From JAJEFO01 sp965214325 (lineage in GTDB: Bacteria; Pseudomonadota; Alphaproteobacteria; Rhodobacterales; Rhodobacteraceae), in NCBI GenBank assembly GCA_965214325.1, contig CBDCBG010000006.1:744001-808000 (forward strand): DNA of 64,000 nt. The letters run 5' to 3'. The notes under the pieces were generated by a model that saw nothing but the letters and a program-made list of their open reading frames with translations, did no database searches and was not told where the DNA came from. Positions 43,802 to 52,176 of the stretch are shown here, piece by piece (position 1 is the first letter of the stretch; every line of letters begins with the position of its first letter). The translations under genes and the position numbers were made by a program.

Positions 43802-44995
43802 TCAGCCGCGCTCACCGCCAACTTCCTCGCGGATGATTCCGGCGATGACCTCGCAGTCCTCCTTCGAAAACGTCAGGGGCAGGCGCATGTCCAGAAGTCC
43901 GGCCATCACCTTGTCGGTCTTCGGTAATGCCGGCGCGTCCGCGTAGGCCCAATGGCGATAGGTGGACGTGAACCCATGTGCCCGAGCGGCGCCAAACCAT
44001 TTCAATTCGACGCCGCGGCGCGCGCACCGTTCCACAAGGTCCTCGACCTCGTTCGCTTCGTGATCCGGCAGCCGAAACTGGAATGACGACCCGACTCGCA
44101 TCAGGTCCGGGTGCCGATCGATCAGGCTCAGGCGGCGCAGGGCGCGCAGGCCGCCTTCCATCGCGTCATGCAGGCCGGCCCAGCGCTGCACGCGTTCGGG
44201 AAGGGCAGCAAGCTGGGGACGCAGGATTGCCGCCCGCAGGTTGTCCATGCGTCCCGAGAGATTCGGCGTGAAGTCCCGCATCGCCTCGAACACGTCCGTG
44301 TCAGGACCGGCACCGTGGCGCTCGTAGAGCATGTAGCTCCCGGACAGGAGAGTGGCGCGCGCCGCCACTTCCGGGTCGTCCGTTGCCAGGATGCCCCCTT
44401 CGCCCGAATTGATGTGCTTGTAGGTTTGGGTGCTGTAGCACGCACTTGCGCCGTGGCGCCCCGAAACCACGCCTCGCCAGGAGCCGCCCATCGTGTGGGC
44501 GCAATCCTCGATGACCACGATTCCGCGATCCTGCGCGATACGCGTGACCTGGTCCATGTCGGGTTGATGACCTCGCATGTGGCTCAACATCAGGACCCGT
44601 GCCCTCGACATCTCTGCCATCTCCTCGAGGTGAACCAGGTCGATCGTCAGGGACTCCGTCGTCTCCACAAACACCACTCGTGCCCCCACGCTCGCGATCG
44701 CTCCTGGCACAGGCGCCAACGTGAAGGCGTTGCTCAGGACGGCATCGCCCGGTCGCACTCCGTGAGCCCGCAGCGCCGTCGCAAGTGCGTAACCTCCCGA
44801 CGTTGCCGCCAGCGCGAAGCGTGCTCCCGTGAACGCCGCAAATTCGCGTTCCAGGAGCGAAGCCTCTCCGACCTCGTCCTCCGTCAGATTGTATCGATGC
44901 AGCCTGCCATGCCTCAGGACCTCGGTCGCGGCGTCCATCGCCGCTTCCGGGATCGGCTCCTGCTGCGTGAAACTGCCCTCAAATCGATGCAACAT
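43802..44995 (-). CDS. DegT/DnrJ/EryC1/StrS-family PLP aminotransferase
   Basis: 397 residues from the ATG at 44995 (MLHRFEGSFTQ). The fold-type I PLP signature is present: ALAATSGGYALATAL, VVIEDCAHTMGGSW and the lysine in STQTYKHINSGEGGIL that holds PLP. Members transaminate nucleotide sugars or related keto compounds for surface polysaccharides or antibiotics. The gene follows gph by 5 bp on the same strand and should be cotranscribed; gph, glmU and glmS nearby point to cell-envelope sugar metabolism, but the substrate is unknown. An upstream in-frame open stretch is a shadow of gph. Confidence 0.88.
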   Translation of the reverse strand: MLHRFEGSFTQQEPIPEAAMDAATEVLRHGRLHRYNLTEDEVGEASLLEREFAAFTGARFALAATSGGYALATALRAHGVRPGDAVLSNAFTLAPVPGAIASVGARVVFVETTESLTIDLVHLEEMAEMSRARVLMLSHMRGHQPDMDQVTRIAQDRGIVVIEDCAHTMGGSWRGVVSGRHGASACYSTQTYKHINSGEGGILATDDPEVAARATLLSGSYMLYERHGAGPDTDVFEAMRDFTPNLSGRMDNLRAAILRPQLAALPERVQRWAGLHDAMEGGLRALRRLSLIDRHPDLMRVGSSFQFRLPDHEANEVEDLVERCARRGVELKWFGAARAHGFTSTYRHWAYADAPALPKTDKVMAGLLDMRLPLTFSKEDCEVIAGIIREEVGGERG

Positions 44996-45000
44996 GTCGA

Positions 45001-45663
45001 CTACCCGATCAGTTCGGCCACGATCCTGCCAAGCGCTCCAAAGTCCGGCAAGAGCGCATCCGGCTCCAGCCGGGCCACGCCCTCCCCCTCGGGTCCGAAT
45101 GACACGAGCGCAACCGGAACGCCGGCCGCCCGAGCGGTCCTGACATCGGTTTCCGTGTCTCCAACTAGCATGGATAGCGCGGGATTGCCGGACGCCCGGG
45201 CCACGGCTTCGAGGAAGGCCTTGGGGTCGGGTTTTCGCACAGCCAGCGTATCGGCCCCGACAAGCGACGCAAACCGGTCTCGGACACCCAGCCGGCCGAG
45301 AAGGAGATCGGCCAGTTCCTCCGGCTTGTTCGTGCAAATGCCTACCCGGTATCCCGCGTCACTCAGCGCATCGACCGCCGCCACCGCGTCCGGGAACAGA
45401 ACGGTCCTGGCATCGATGCCTTCCCGATATCGGTCCAGGAATTCGGAGAAGGTTCGCTCCACCGCCTCCTCGCCACCCTGGCCGGAACGGGCAAATCCCA
45501 GCCTAAGCATCGCCCGCCCGCCATGAAAGGCTGCAAGCCGATCCTCGGTCTCGTCAAGCTGGTCTCCGAGGCCGCGTGCCCGGAAGCAGGCATTTGCAGC
45601 TTCGATCAGGTCGGCGCTTGTATCTGCCAGCGTTCCATCAAGATCGAAAATCACGCACTTCAT
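45001..45663 (-). CDS. gph: Phosphoglycolate phosphatase-type HAD hydrolase
   Basis: 220 residues from the ATG at 45663. CVIFDLDGTLADTS is HAD motif I, ICTNKPEE motif II, RKPDPKAF motif III and LVGDTETDVRTA motif IV. Gph removes phosphoglycolate produced by DNA repair or photorespiratory chemistry; specificity of close relatives varies. The 5' side is unusual: the right-end hairpin of IscB-derived copy B ends 18 nt before the start codon, and the ribosome binding stretch CTGAGGGG directly follows it. An in-frame GTG 39 codons upstream, inside the element, could make a longer fusion protein. Confidence 0.88.
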   Translation of the reverse strand: MKCVIFDLDGTLADTSADLIEAANACFRARGLGDQLDETEDRLAAFHGGRAMLRLGFARSGQGGEEAVERTFSEFLDRYREGIDARTVLFPDAVAAVDALSDAGYRVGICTNKPEELADLLLGRLGVRDRFASLVGADTLAVRKPDPKAFLEAVARASGNPALSMLVGDTETDVRTARAAGVPVALVSFGPEGEGVARLEPDALLPDFGALGRIVAELIG

Positions 45664-45674
45664 TGGCCCACCCC

Positions 45675-46451
45675 TCAGGAAACTCCGGCCTTCAAGTTGG
45701 GGAGGCGTGCGGGATCCAGTGTTCCATGCAACGCCGCGGGCTCCCCTTGCCGTGGCGACGTGTCGAGGTGGCAGCCGCACCTGTCGCCGCGCTGGACGAT
45801 GCTGCGGCAGTGCAGGTGCGAGACGCCCTGGAAGGTGCCGCCGGCGGCCTGGACGTCGAACGATCCCGAGACCCGCACCGCGACGCGCCCGACATGGACA
45901 CCCTGCCTCTTCCCCGAGGGCACGGTCGCGCGCACGACGTCACCCGTCCGGAAGCCCCTGACGGGCTTGTCCGCAATCAGGCAGCCGACCGGAATCCGGG
46001 ACCGGCTCACCCGCGCAAGCCCCCTGAGCCGTTCCGTCCAGGCGAGCACGTTGTCCACCCGCGACTGAAGCGAGGGCGGGAGCCTGCGTCCGGAACGCCG
46101 TTTCAGGATCCGCCTTTTCCGGTGGCGCAGCTTCGCCGGACGCCGCCGTCTCCGGCAAACCGCCCGTTGCCGCATCGACTTCCGGACCTTTCCTCCCCTG
46201 TGCCCGATCTCGGCTAGGGACAGGACCGCGCCGTCGTCTCTCACCAGCGCCAGGCCTGTCCTCCTCGACCCCGGGTCGATCCCGGGGTCGAGCGCCCGCG
46301 TCTCCCCTCCGGTCCTGTCCCGGAGCGGCATGGTGAAGGGATGGAGGCGCACCACGACGGCGCGCCCCTTCTTCGCAAGGCTCCTCGCCCGCGCCGGATG
46401 GCACGGCATCAGCGGCTCCCCCCGCCGGTCGAGGGCGAAGACGCGGCTCAC
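45675..46451 (-). CDS. IscB-like protein lacking RuvC-II, HNH and RuvC-III
   Basis: 258 residues from the GTG at 46451 (MSRVFALDRRGEPLMP). Visible are the PLMP motif (13-16), RuvC-I with IDPGSRRTGLALV (Asp59), an Arg-rich bridge helix (about 86-120, with CRRRRRPAKLRHRKRR), the conserved LPPSLQSRVDNVL (124-136) and the C-terminal domain RGFRTGDVVRATVPSG with HVGRVAVRVSGSFDV (165-200). In IscB and also in IsrB, RuvC-II and RuvC-III follow the LPPSLQ segment; here residue 150 runs directly into the C-terminal domain. The second and third RuvC acidic residues and the whole HNH domain are absent, without a frameshift. It should bind RNA and DNA at best, not cut. A further 62 in-frame codons upstream overlap the RNA segment. 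Confidence 0.78.
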   Translation of the reverse strand: MSRVFALDRRGEPLMPCHPARARSLAKKGRAVVVRLHPFTMPLRDRTGGETRALDPGIDPGSRRTGLALVRDDGAVLSLAEIGHRGGKVRKSMRQRAVCRRRRRPAKLRHRKRRILKRRSGRRLPPSLQSRVDNVLAWTERLRGLARVSRSRIPVGCLIADKPVRGFRTGDVVRATVPSGKRQGVHVGRVAVRVSGSFDVQAAGGTFQGVSHLHCRSIVQRGDRCGCHLDTSPRQGEPAALHGTLDPARLPNLKAGVS

Positions 46452-46454
46452 GCC

Positions 46455-46680
46455 GCACCGGGAGTCGACCGGGCCTCTCCCGTGACGCCGGCCGAAACCG
46501 GTCTCCCCTGGCACATCCTGACCGCCCGCGTTTGGATCCGCCCCGTTTCGTGCCTGACCCGGCATGCCTGCAGGCGAATCTTCGAGAGCCTGGAACTGAG
46601 GAAGCATTCCGGGGTTGGCCTTCGAGGCATGGTTCAAGGTAGACTGGATGGTGTATCCTTTCTCGTGCTGGTCGGCATCG
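46455..46680 (-). ncRNA. Omega-RNA-like conserved segment, copy B
   Basis: 226 nt ending a few bases before the GTG of the IscB-like gene, the canonical place of IscB omega RNA. It aligns with 1603-1830 and 56571-56799; landmarks are GATGCCGACCAGCACGAG, GGAATGCTTCCTCAG, GGGTCAGGCACGAAACGGGG and GGATGTGCCAGGGGAGA. The 5' guide would lie upstream of 46680 (for example 46681-46710, host flank CAAGAGCGTCAGCGAC). Structure and expression need an RNA fold and transcript data. Confidence 0.55.
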
Positions 46681-46825
46681 GCCTTCGGGGACGGGTCGCT
46701 GACGCTCTTGTCCTACGGCAACTCCGGGCCAGTGATGTAACTTGCGGCAACACAAGTTGATGGCAACAACCTTTCAGGCCTTCACGCACGCGGCTAAAAG
46801 GTCGCGACGAAAAAGGAAAGAGCAG

Positions 46826-48175
46826 ATGCCAACTCACCTGATCGTTCTCGCCGCAGGAGCAGGAACGCGGATGCTGTCCGACGGTCCGAAGGTGCTGCAT
46901 GAAATCGGGGGAGCTCCAATTGTTGCGCATGTGCTTGCGTCCGCGAAGGCGCTCGACGGCGAGCGTGTCCTCGTGGTCGGTCGAGATGGTGATTCCGTCA
47001 GCAGGACAGCGCTGGAAACCGACGGCAGGATCAGGATCGCCGAGCAATCCGAGCAGCGCGGGACGGCACATGCCGTCACGGTGGCGGCGCCCGAGCTGGA
47101 GGGCAAGGGCGGAGACACGTTGGTGCTACTCGGTGACACGCCTTTCATTCGCTCCGAAACGATCACCGCATTGGGCAAGGCCAGGGCGGACGGCGCAGAC
47201 ATTGCGTTTCTCGGCTTCGAGGCGCCGGATCCCGGACGCTACGCGCGCATCGTCGCGGAGGGGGCGTCATTGCACAGGATCGTCGAATGGAAAGATGCCG
47301 ATGACGCGACGCGCGCAATGACGCTTTGCAACGCGGGACTGGTTCTGGCCAGGACCGGCACGCTCCTTCGTCTCGCCGCGGCGGCAGGCAGGGACAATGC
47401 GGCCGGAGAGCACTACCTGACCGACATCGCCGCCCTGGGCCGTGCCGAGGGGCTCGATGTCCAGGTCGTGACCTGCACCGAAGAGGAAGCGCTCGGCGTA
47501 AACACCTGTGCGGACCTGGCCCGTGCAGAGCAGGTGTTTCAGGCGCGCGCGCGCAACGCGGCCCTCGCAAGCGGCGTGACACTTCACTCGCCGGACACGG
47601 TGCACTTCGCTTTCGACACCCGCATTGACCGCGGCGCCGTGGTGGAGCCGAATGTCGTGTTCGGCCCGGGAGTCGTGATCGAATCCGAAGCCCGCGTCCG
47701 GGCATTCAGCCATCTGGAAGGCTGCCGCGTCGGACGCGGCGCCGTCGTCGGGCCACATGCGCGTCTCCGACCGGGCACTGAACTGGGCAATGACGCCCGC
47801 ATCGGAAACTTCGTCGAAGTGAAGAATGCCGAGATCGGCGAAAGCGCCCAGGTCAAGCACTTGTCCTATATCGGCGATGCGTCGATAGGCCGGGTCGCGA
47901 ATGTCGGCGCGGGAACCATCACGTGCAACTACGATGGCGTCTCCAAGCACAGGACCGAAATCGGCGAAAAGGCCTTCATCGGTTCCAGCACCATGCTGGT
48001 CGCGCCGGTCAAGGTCGGCGACGAAGCGATGACAGCGTCGGGTTCAGTCATCACCCGCGATGTTCCCGGCGGCGACCTCGCGGTCGCCAGGGGGCGGCAG
48101 GAGAACAAGTCGGGCCTTGCCCGCAAGCTGCGGGCAAGGCTGCGCGCGATCAAGCGCGCGGGCAAGCCGGGATGA
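46826..48175 (+). CDS. glmU: Bifunctional GlcN-1-P acetyltransferase / GlcNAc-1-P uridyltransferase
   Basis: 449 residues. N-terminal pyrophosphorylase domain starts LIVLAAGAGTRM, with EQRGTAHAV and LGDTPFI; the C-terminal left-handed beta-helix has hexapeptide repeats and GNFVEVKNAEIG, YIGDASIG and NYDGVSKHRT of the acetyltransferase site. It makes UDP-GlcNAc for peptidoglycan and LPS. The start MPTHLIVLAAG has GGAAAGAGCAG upstream; longer in-frame starts are rejected. It is transcribed away from gph, with IscB-derived copy B in between, and is followed 4 bp later by glmS. Confidence 0.96.
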   Translation: MPTHLIVLAAGAGTRMLSDGPKVLHEIGGAPIVAHVLASAKALDGERVLVVGRDGDSVSRTALETDGRIRIAEQSEQRGTAHAVTVAAPELEGKGGDTLVLLGDTPFIRSETITALGKARADGADIAFLGFEAPDPGRYARIVAEGASLHRIVEWKDADDATRAMTLCNAGLVLARTGTLLRLAAAAGRDNAAGEHYLTDIAALGRAEGLDVQVVTCTEEEALGVNTCADLARAEQVFQARARNAALASGVTLHSPDTVHFAFDTRIDRGAVVEPNVVFGPGVVIESEARVRAFSHLEGCRVGRGAVVGPHARLRPGTELGNDARIGNFVEVKNAEIGESAQVKHLSYIGDASIGRVANVGAGTITCNYDGVSKHRTEIGEKAFIGSSTMLVAPVKVGDEAMTASGSVITRDVPGGDLAVARGRQENKSGLARKLRARLRAIKRAGKPG

Positions 48176-48179
48176 GGCC

Positions 48180-49994
48180 ATGTGCGGCATTGTAGGCATC
48201 CTTGGCGACCATGAGGCGGCGCCAACCTTGGTCGAGGCGCTGAAGCGTCTTGAATACCGGGGATACGACAGCGCCGGAATTGCAACCGTGAACGAGGGGA
48301 CGCTGGACCGCCGTCGTGCGGTCGGCAAGCTCGCAAATCTCTCGGACATGCTGATTCACGACCCGCTGCCAGGCAAGGCCGGAATCGGACACACCCGCTG
48401 GGCCACACATGGTGCACCCTCGGTGGCGAACGCCCACCCCCACAGGTCCGGGCGCGTTGCGGTCGTCCATAACGGGATCATCGAAAATTTCCGCGAACTG
48501 CGCGAGGAACTCGCCGCCTGCGGCTATGCCACCGAGACCGGGACCGACACCGAAACCGTGTCGCTGATGGCGCAGTTTCATCTTGATCAGGGACTTGCGC
48601 CTCCTGCCGCGGCCAAGGGGACGATCGCACGTCTCGAAGGCGCCTTCGCGCTGGCGTTTCTGTTCGATGGCGAGGACGACTTGATAGTCGCGGCGCGCAA
48701 GGGATCGCCGCTCGCGCTCGGCTTTGGGGACGGTGAAATGTATCTCGGTTCCGACGCCGTCGCGCTGAGCCCGCTGACCGACCAGATCAGTTACCTCGAG
48801 GAAGGCGACTGCGCGGTTCTCACGCGCGCAGGCGCGGAAATCCGCGATGCGAAAGGGCGCCGCGCAAACCGTGAAGTCCACACGATCCGGATCGATCCGC
48901 GCCAGATCGAAAAGGACGGCTACCAGCACTTCATGGCCAAGGAAATCGCCGAGCAGCCGAGCGCTCTGGCGGACGCGGCCCAACATTACATCAGAGACGG
49001 CGCGTTGTTCCTTCCCGACGCGTGTCCGGACTTCGCCGAGGTTGACCGGATCGTCATGGTTGCCTGCGGCACCGCGTTCTATGCCTGCCAAACGGCGAAA
49101 TACTGGCTCGAGTCGCTCGCGGGAGTTGCCGTCGAGGTGGACGTGGCTTCGGAGTTTCGCTACCGCGACACGCCTGTCGGCCCCGGCACGCTGGCGATCT
49201 TCGTCAGCCAGTCGGGCGAGACAGCCGACACCCTCGCCGCGCTTCGGCACGTGACGGAACGCGCCCGGACCCTGTCCGTGATCAACGTTCAGGAAAGCTC
49301 GATTGCGCGTGAATCCGACGTTGTCCTGCCCATCCATGCGGGCCCCGAGATCGGTGTTGCCTCCACCAAGGCGTTCACCGGCCAACTCTTCGCGCTCCTG
49401 GTTCTTGCGCTGCGGGCGGGGAGCGACCGCGAGCAACTGGACGCCGAGACGCTTGCGGACCACTTGCGTGCGCTTCAATCCCTTCCCGGACTTGTCGCTC
49501 AGGCTCTTGGCTGTTCAAGCCAAATCGAGGAAGCGGCACGTGCCTTGGCCGACTTCCAGGACATCCTGTTCCTGGGGCGCGGCGCAATGTACCCGCTTGC
49601 CATGGAAGGCGCGCTGAAGCTGAAGGAAATCAGCTACATCCACGCCGAGGGCCATTCATCCGGCGAACTGAAGCATGGTCCCATCGCCCTCGTCGACCAG
49701 TCCGTTCCCGTGATCGTCATGGCTCCAAGGACGGCGCTCTTCGACAAGACCGTTTCGAACATGCAGGAAGTGCTGGCCCGGGGCGGAAGGATCGTCCTGA
49801 TCACTGACAGCAAGGGCCGGCGGATCGCAGGCGACGGATTGTGGCGCGTCATCGAGATGCCGGAATTGCCGGAGCTGATTGCGCCTATCCTCTATGCCGT
49901 TCCGGCCCAGCTTCTTGCGTACCACGCCGCGGTCGCGAAGGGGACTGACGTGGACCAGCCCCGCAATCTGGCGAAATCCGTGACCGTGGAATAG
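48180..49994 (+). CDS. glmS: Glutamine--fructose-6-phosphate aminotransferase (isomerizing)
   Basis: 604 residues. The N terminus MCGIVGILGD gives the Cys1 amidotransferase nucleophile after Met removal; GHTRWATHGAPS, NGIIENF and GTDTET follow. Two SIS domains (ACGTAFYA, VSQSGETADT, LGRGAMYP) bind fructose-6-P, and the C-terminal end DQPRNLAKSVTVE is canonical. It makes glucosamine-6-P, the precursor used by GlmM and GlmU. Coupled closely to glmU. No glmS ribozyme is expected in this group and none was seen in the 4-bp gap. Confidence 0.97.
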   Translation: MCGIVGILGDHEAAPTLVEALKRLEYRGYDSAGIATVNEGTLDRRRAVGKLANLSDMLIHDPLPGKAGIGHTRWATHGAPSVANAHPHRSGRVAVVHNGIIENFRELREELAACGYATETGTDTETVSLMAQFHLDQGLAPPAAAKGTIARLEGAFALAFLFDGEDDLIVAARKGSPLALGFGDGEMYLGSDAVALSPLTDQISYLEEGDCAVLTRAGAEIRDAKGRRANREVHTIRIDPRQIEKDGYQHFMAKEIAEQPSALADAAQHYIRDGALFLPDACPDFAEVDRIVMVACGTAFYACQTAKYWLESLAGVAVEVDVASEFRYRDTPVGPGTLAIFVSQSGETADTLAALRHVTERARTLSVINVQESSIARESDVVLPIHAGPEIGVASTKAFTGQLFALLVLALRAGSDREQLDAETLADHLRALQSLPGLVAQALGCSSQIEEAARALADFQDILFLGRGAMYPLAMEGALKLKEISYIHAEGHSSGELKHGPIALVDQSVPVIVMAPRTALFDKTVSNMQEVLARGGRIVLITDSKGRRIAGDGLWRVIEMPELPELIAPILYAVPAQLLAYHAAVAKGTDVDQPRNLAKSVTVE

Positions 49995-50012
49995 CCGGGT
50001 CCGCGGCCGCAT

Positions 50013-50462
50013 TCACGGAAGCGCATGGACCTCAAGCGTCGGCAGGCCGGCGAGAGGTGCATCCAGAAGCCGCATTGCCGCAAGCGAAACGCGACTTGAA
50101 CCGCCCTCCGAAGGCAACAACGTGACCTCGACGCTCCTGCCACTGGCCTGATACACCAGTCGGCCCGGCCCCTCCGCGGTGGCCAGCGGGGTCTCGATCC
50201 AGAAGCCTGGCGTCGTTGCGTCGCCAAGCGAAGCAACGGTTTGACCGAGAAGCCGTCCGGCGGCGCCGGATGCAACCGCGGCGTCGCGCTCGGCGGCGGT
50301 CGTGGTGTCAAGCTCCTCGACGGTCATTGCCGCGGAAGGCGCAAGTGGGGATGTCGCCGGCCGAGGCTCCCGGACTTCGACCTGCTCGAACTGTGCGCAA
50401 CCCGAGAGCGACAGCGCCGCTGTCACGATCAGAAACCCTGAACGAACGACCGGATTCAGCAT
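50013..50462 (-). CDS. Hypothetical lipoprotein
   Basis: 149 residues from the ATG at 50462 (MLNPVVRSGFLIVTAALSLS, then GCAQF). The LSGC lipobox marks lipidation at Cys22. After the anchor comes an alanine- and proline-rich linker, then a beta-rich domain (GFWIETPLATAEGPGRLVYQ and RSVEVTLLPSEGGSSRVSLA) with a DxxAGRLLGQTVASLGD helix. I recall similar lipoproteins next to glmS in Rhodobacterales but no function. It converges on glmS with about 18 bp between. GGGAGTCGAA is the ribosome binding site. Confidence 0.7.
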   Translation of the reverse strand: MLNPVVRSGFLIVTAALSLSGCAQFEQVEVREPRPATSPLAPSAAMTVEELDTTTAAERDAAVASGAAGRLLGQTVASLGDATTPGFWIETPLATAEGPGRLVYQASGRSVEVTLLPSEGGSSRVSLAAMRLLDAPLAGLPTLEVHALP

Positions 50463-51071
50463 TTCGACTCCCTGCAGCCTCGATCGCCGGCCGCGCCGAA
50501 GATGCTCAAGCGCATGCCTGCATGCATCGACGAGCGCCTCCTCGCGGTTGGCCGGGCGGCCACCGACCACGCACCGGACCAATGCGAACATGTCACGGAA
50601 TGTGCAGGTGTCAACAACAGACCCGGCAGTGCGGATTCCAAAATACCCGGCTGCAGCGCAGCGTTCAATGGAATTTCTGGCGGTGACGATCACGGCGCCG
50701 TCCACTCCGGAAGTCCGCTTCAACTGCGAAGGCGGCTCATCAGGTGACCACATCGCGAGGAGCGGCACGACGGCGCGCCACAGGACAGGATCAGGGATTT
50801 CCCTTCGAGCGAGAAGACAGCTTTTTTCGCACATTCCCTGCAAGCGGGTCTTCGGTGATCCCGGGACAATCGGGGTCAGGGCCTCCTTCCCGGGCTCGTT
50901 CAGGCAGCAGCAGGGAGGGCACGTCGGAAAGCGATTGTCCGGGGGGCCTCCTTCAATCCCCGGTGAGCGCAGATTTGGAATCACCGGACCCAATTCCCTG
51001 TTGTCAAGTTGCGACGACCGCGCAATTGTTGGACGGCGAGACAGGAAATTCCGCCAAGGGAGGATTCAGAC
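50463..51071. other. Gene-free interval between the lipoprotein and the potD-like gene
   Basis: About 600 bp. The lipoprotein frame stays open for another 177 codons upstream, but the product has no motif and no good start, so it is likely not coding. The last 40 bp hold the potD ribosome binding site GGGAGGATTC. The two flanking genes diverge from here, so promoters for both are expected. Confidence 0.5.
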
Positions 51072-52148
51072 ATGACTGCTTATTCGCCAAAGTTCCGTCC
51101 CGACCGTCGCGGCCTCTTGGGCAGTGCAGCGGCATTTGCCGGGCTGAGCTTGCTGCCACGGGGCACGATGGCCGCCGAGGAAAGGAAGCTGAACTTCTAC
51201 AACTGGGACACCTATATCGGTGAGACCACGCTGGGAGACTTCAATGCGGCCACCGGCATCGAGGTCAAGATGGATCTCTTTGCCGACAATGACGAGCTGT
51301 TCGCCAAGCTGCGAGAAGGCAATCCGGGCTATGATCTGATCGTTCCGACCAATGACTATGTCGAGCGCATGCTGGTCGCTGGCATGCTGCTGCCGCTGGA
51401 TCATGACAAGATCCCGAACATGTCAAATCTAGGCGCCAATTTCCGCGACGCCAGCTACGACCCGGGCCTCAAGCACTCGGTCCCGTACATGTGGGGGACA
51501 ATAGGGGTCGGCTACAATGCGAGGCGAACCGGGGACATCACCAAGTCCTGGAGCCATCTCTACGATTCCGATCTGTTCGCTGGCAAGATATCGCTGCTGG
51601 GCGACGGGCCGAATGTGCTCGGCCATGCCATGAAGTACCTGGGCAATTCGCTGAATTCGACCGACCCGGCGCACATCAAGGCGGCAGAGGAGTTGCTGAT
51701 CGCGCAGAAGGAGAACATCAAGGTCTTTGCAGACGACAATGGTCAGGACCTGCTGGTATCGGGTGAAGTGGTGATCGCCCAGGAGTGGAACGGCGACATC
51801 CTGCAGGTCATGGCGGAAGACGACGACCTTTCGTTCTACGTTCCCGACGAGGGCGGCCTGATATGGCAGGATTGCCTGTGCATGCCAAAGGGCGCGCCAC
51901 ACCCGGAAAATGCGCACGCGTTCATCAACTTCATCCTTGATGCAGACGCCGGCGCAGCCATCGCCGACTACATCCAGTACGCGACGCCGAACGAGGCCGC
52001 GCGGGCCAGGCTCGGACCCGAATACAACGAAAACCCGGCGATCTTTCCGTCCGATGAAACCGTCGCCAAATGCGAGTTCCAGCTCTATCTGGGCGAAGAG
52101 CATGTGAAGAACATCAACGACGCCTGGACCCGGGTCCAAGCCGCCTGA
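51072..52148 (+). CDS. potD: Polyamine-type ABC transporter substrate-binding protein
   Basis: 358 residues from the ATG at 51072. A signal with a twin-arginine-like start, DRRGLLGSAAAFAGLSLLPR, ends near AMAAEE. The mature part matches the PotD/PotF family: KLNFYNWDTYIGETTLGDF, ELFAKLREGNPGYDLIVPTN, and VPYMWGTIGVGYN. The Asp-rich pocket EWNGD fits an amine ligand. It captures spermidine, putrescine or a related compound in the periplasm. First gene of a potD-B-C-A operon. Confidence 0.9.
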   Translation: MTAYSPKFRPDRRGLLGSAAAFAGLSLLPRGTMAAEERKLNFYNWDTYIGETTLGDFNAATGIEVKMDLFADNDELFAKLREGNPGYDLIVPTNDYVERMLVAGMLLPLDHDKIPNMSNLGANFRDASYDPGLKHSVPYMWGTIGVGYNARRTGDITKSWSHLYDSDLFAGKISLLGDGPNVLGHAMKYLGNSLNSTDPAHIKAAEELLIAQKENIKVFADDNGQDLLVSGEVVIAQEWNGDILQVMAEDDDLSFYVPDEGGLIWQDCLCMPKGAPHPENAHAFINFILDADAGAAIADYIQYATPNEAARARLGPEYNENPAIFPSDETVAKCEFQLYLGEEHVKNINDAWTRVQAA

Positions 52149-52176
52149 CCATCGCCCGGGCGGGCCTGTTCCCGGC

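Larger units (their letters stand above)
45664..46694 (-). mobile_element. IscB-derived element, copy B (with protein)
   Basis: The only copy in the window that retains a reading frame. In transcription order it has a left part shared with copy C (GTCCCCGAAGGCC), the omega-RNA-like segment (46680-46455), the IscB-like frame and a right-end hairpin with CTCC/GGAG stem at about 45682-45704. It fills the divergent interval between gph (45663, minus) and glmU (46826, plus), so it lies in the shared promoter region. No TnpA-type tyrosine transposase is present, so mobility would depend on an enzyme elsewhere. Exact ends are not fixed; no direct repeats are expected for this class. Confidence 0.75.

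Noticed and set aside
45664..46760. CRISPR array or Cas9 locus next to the IscB-like gene
   Set aside because: No repeated spacer units and no Cas1/Cas2 genes; the HNH domain is absent. The features fit an IscB-derived element instead.
48060..48179. glmS ribozyme or riboswitch before glmS
   Set aside because: glmS starts 4 bp after the glmU stop, leaving no room for a leader RNA, and the ribozyme is confined mostly to Firmicutes.
50463..50993. 177-codon upstream extension of the lipoprotein frame
   Set aside because: The lipobox requires the start at 50462; the extension has no motif and would destroy the signal peptide.
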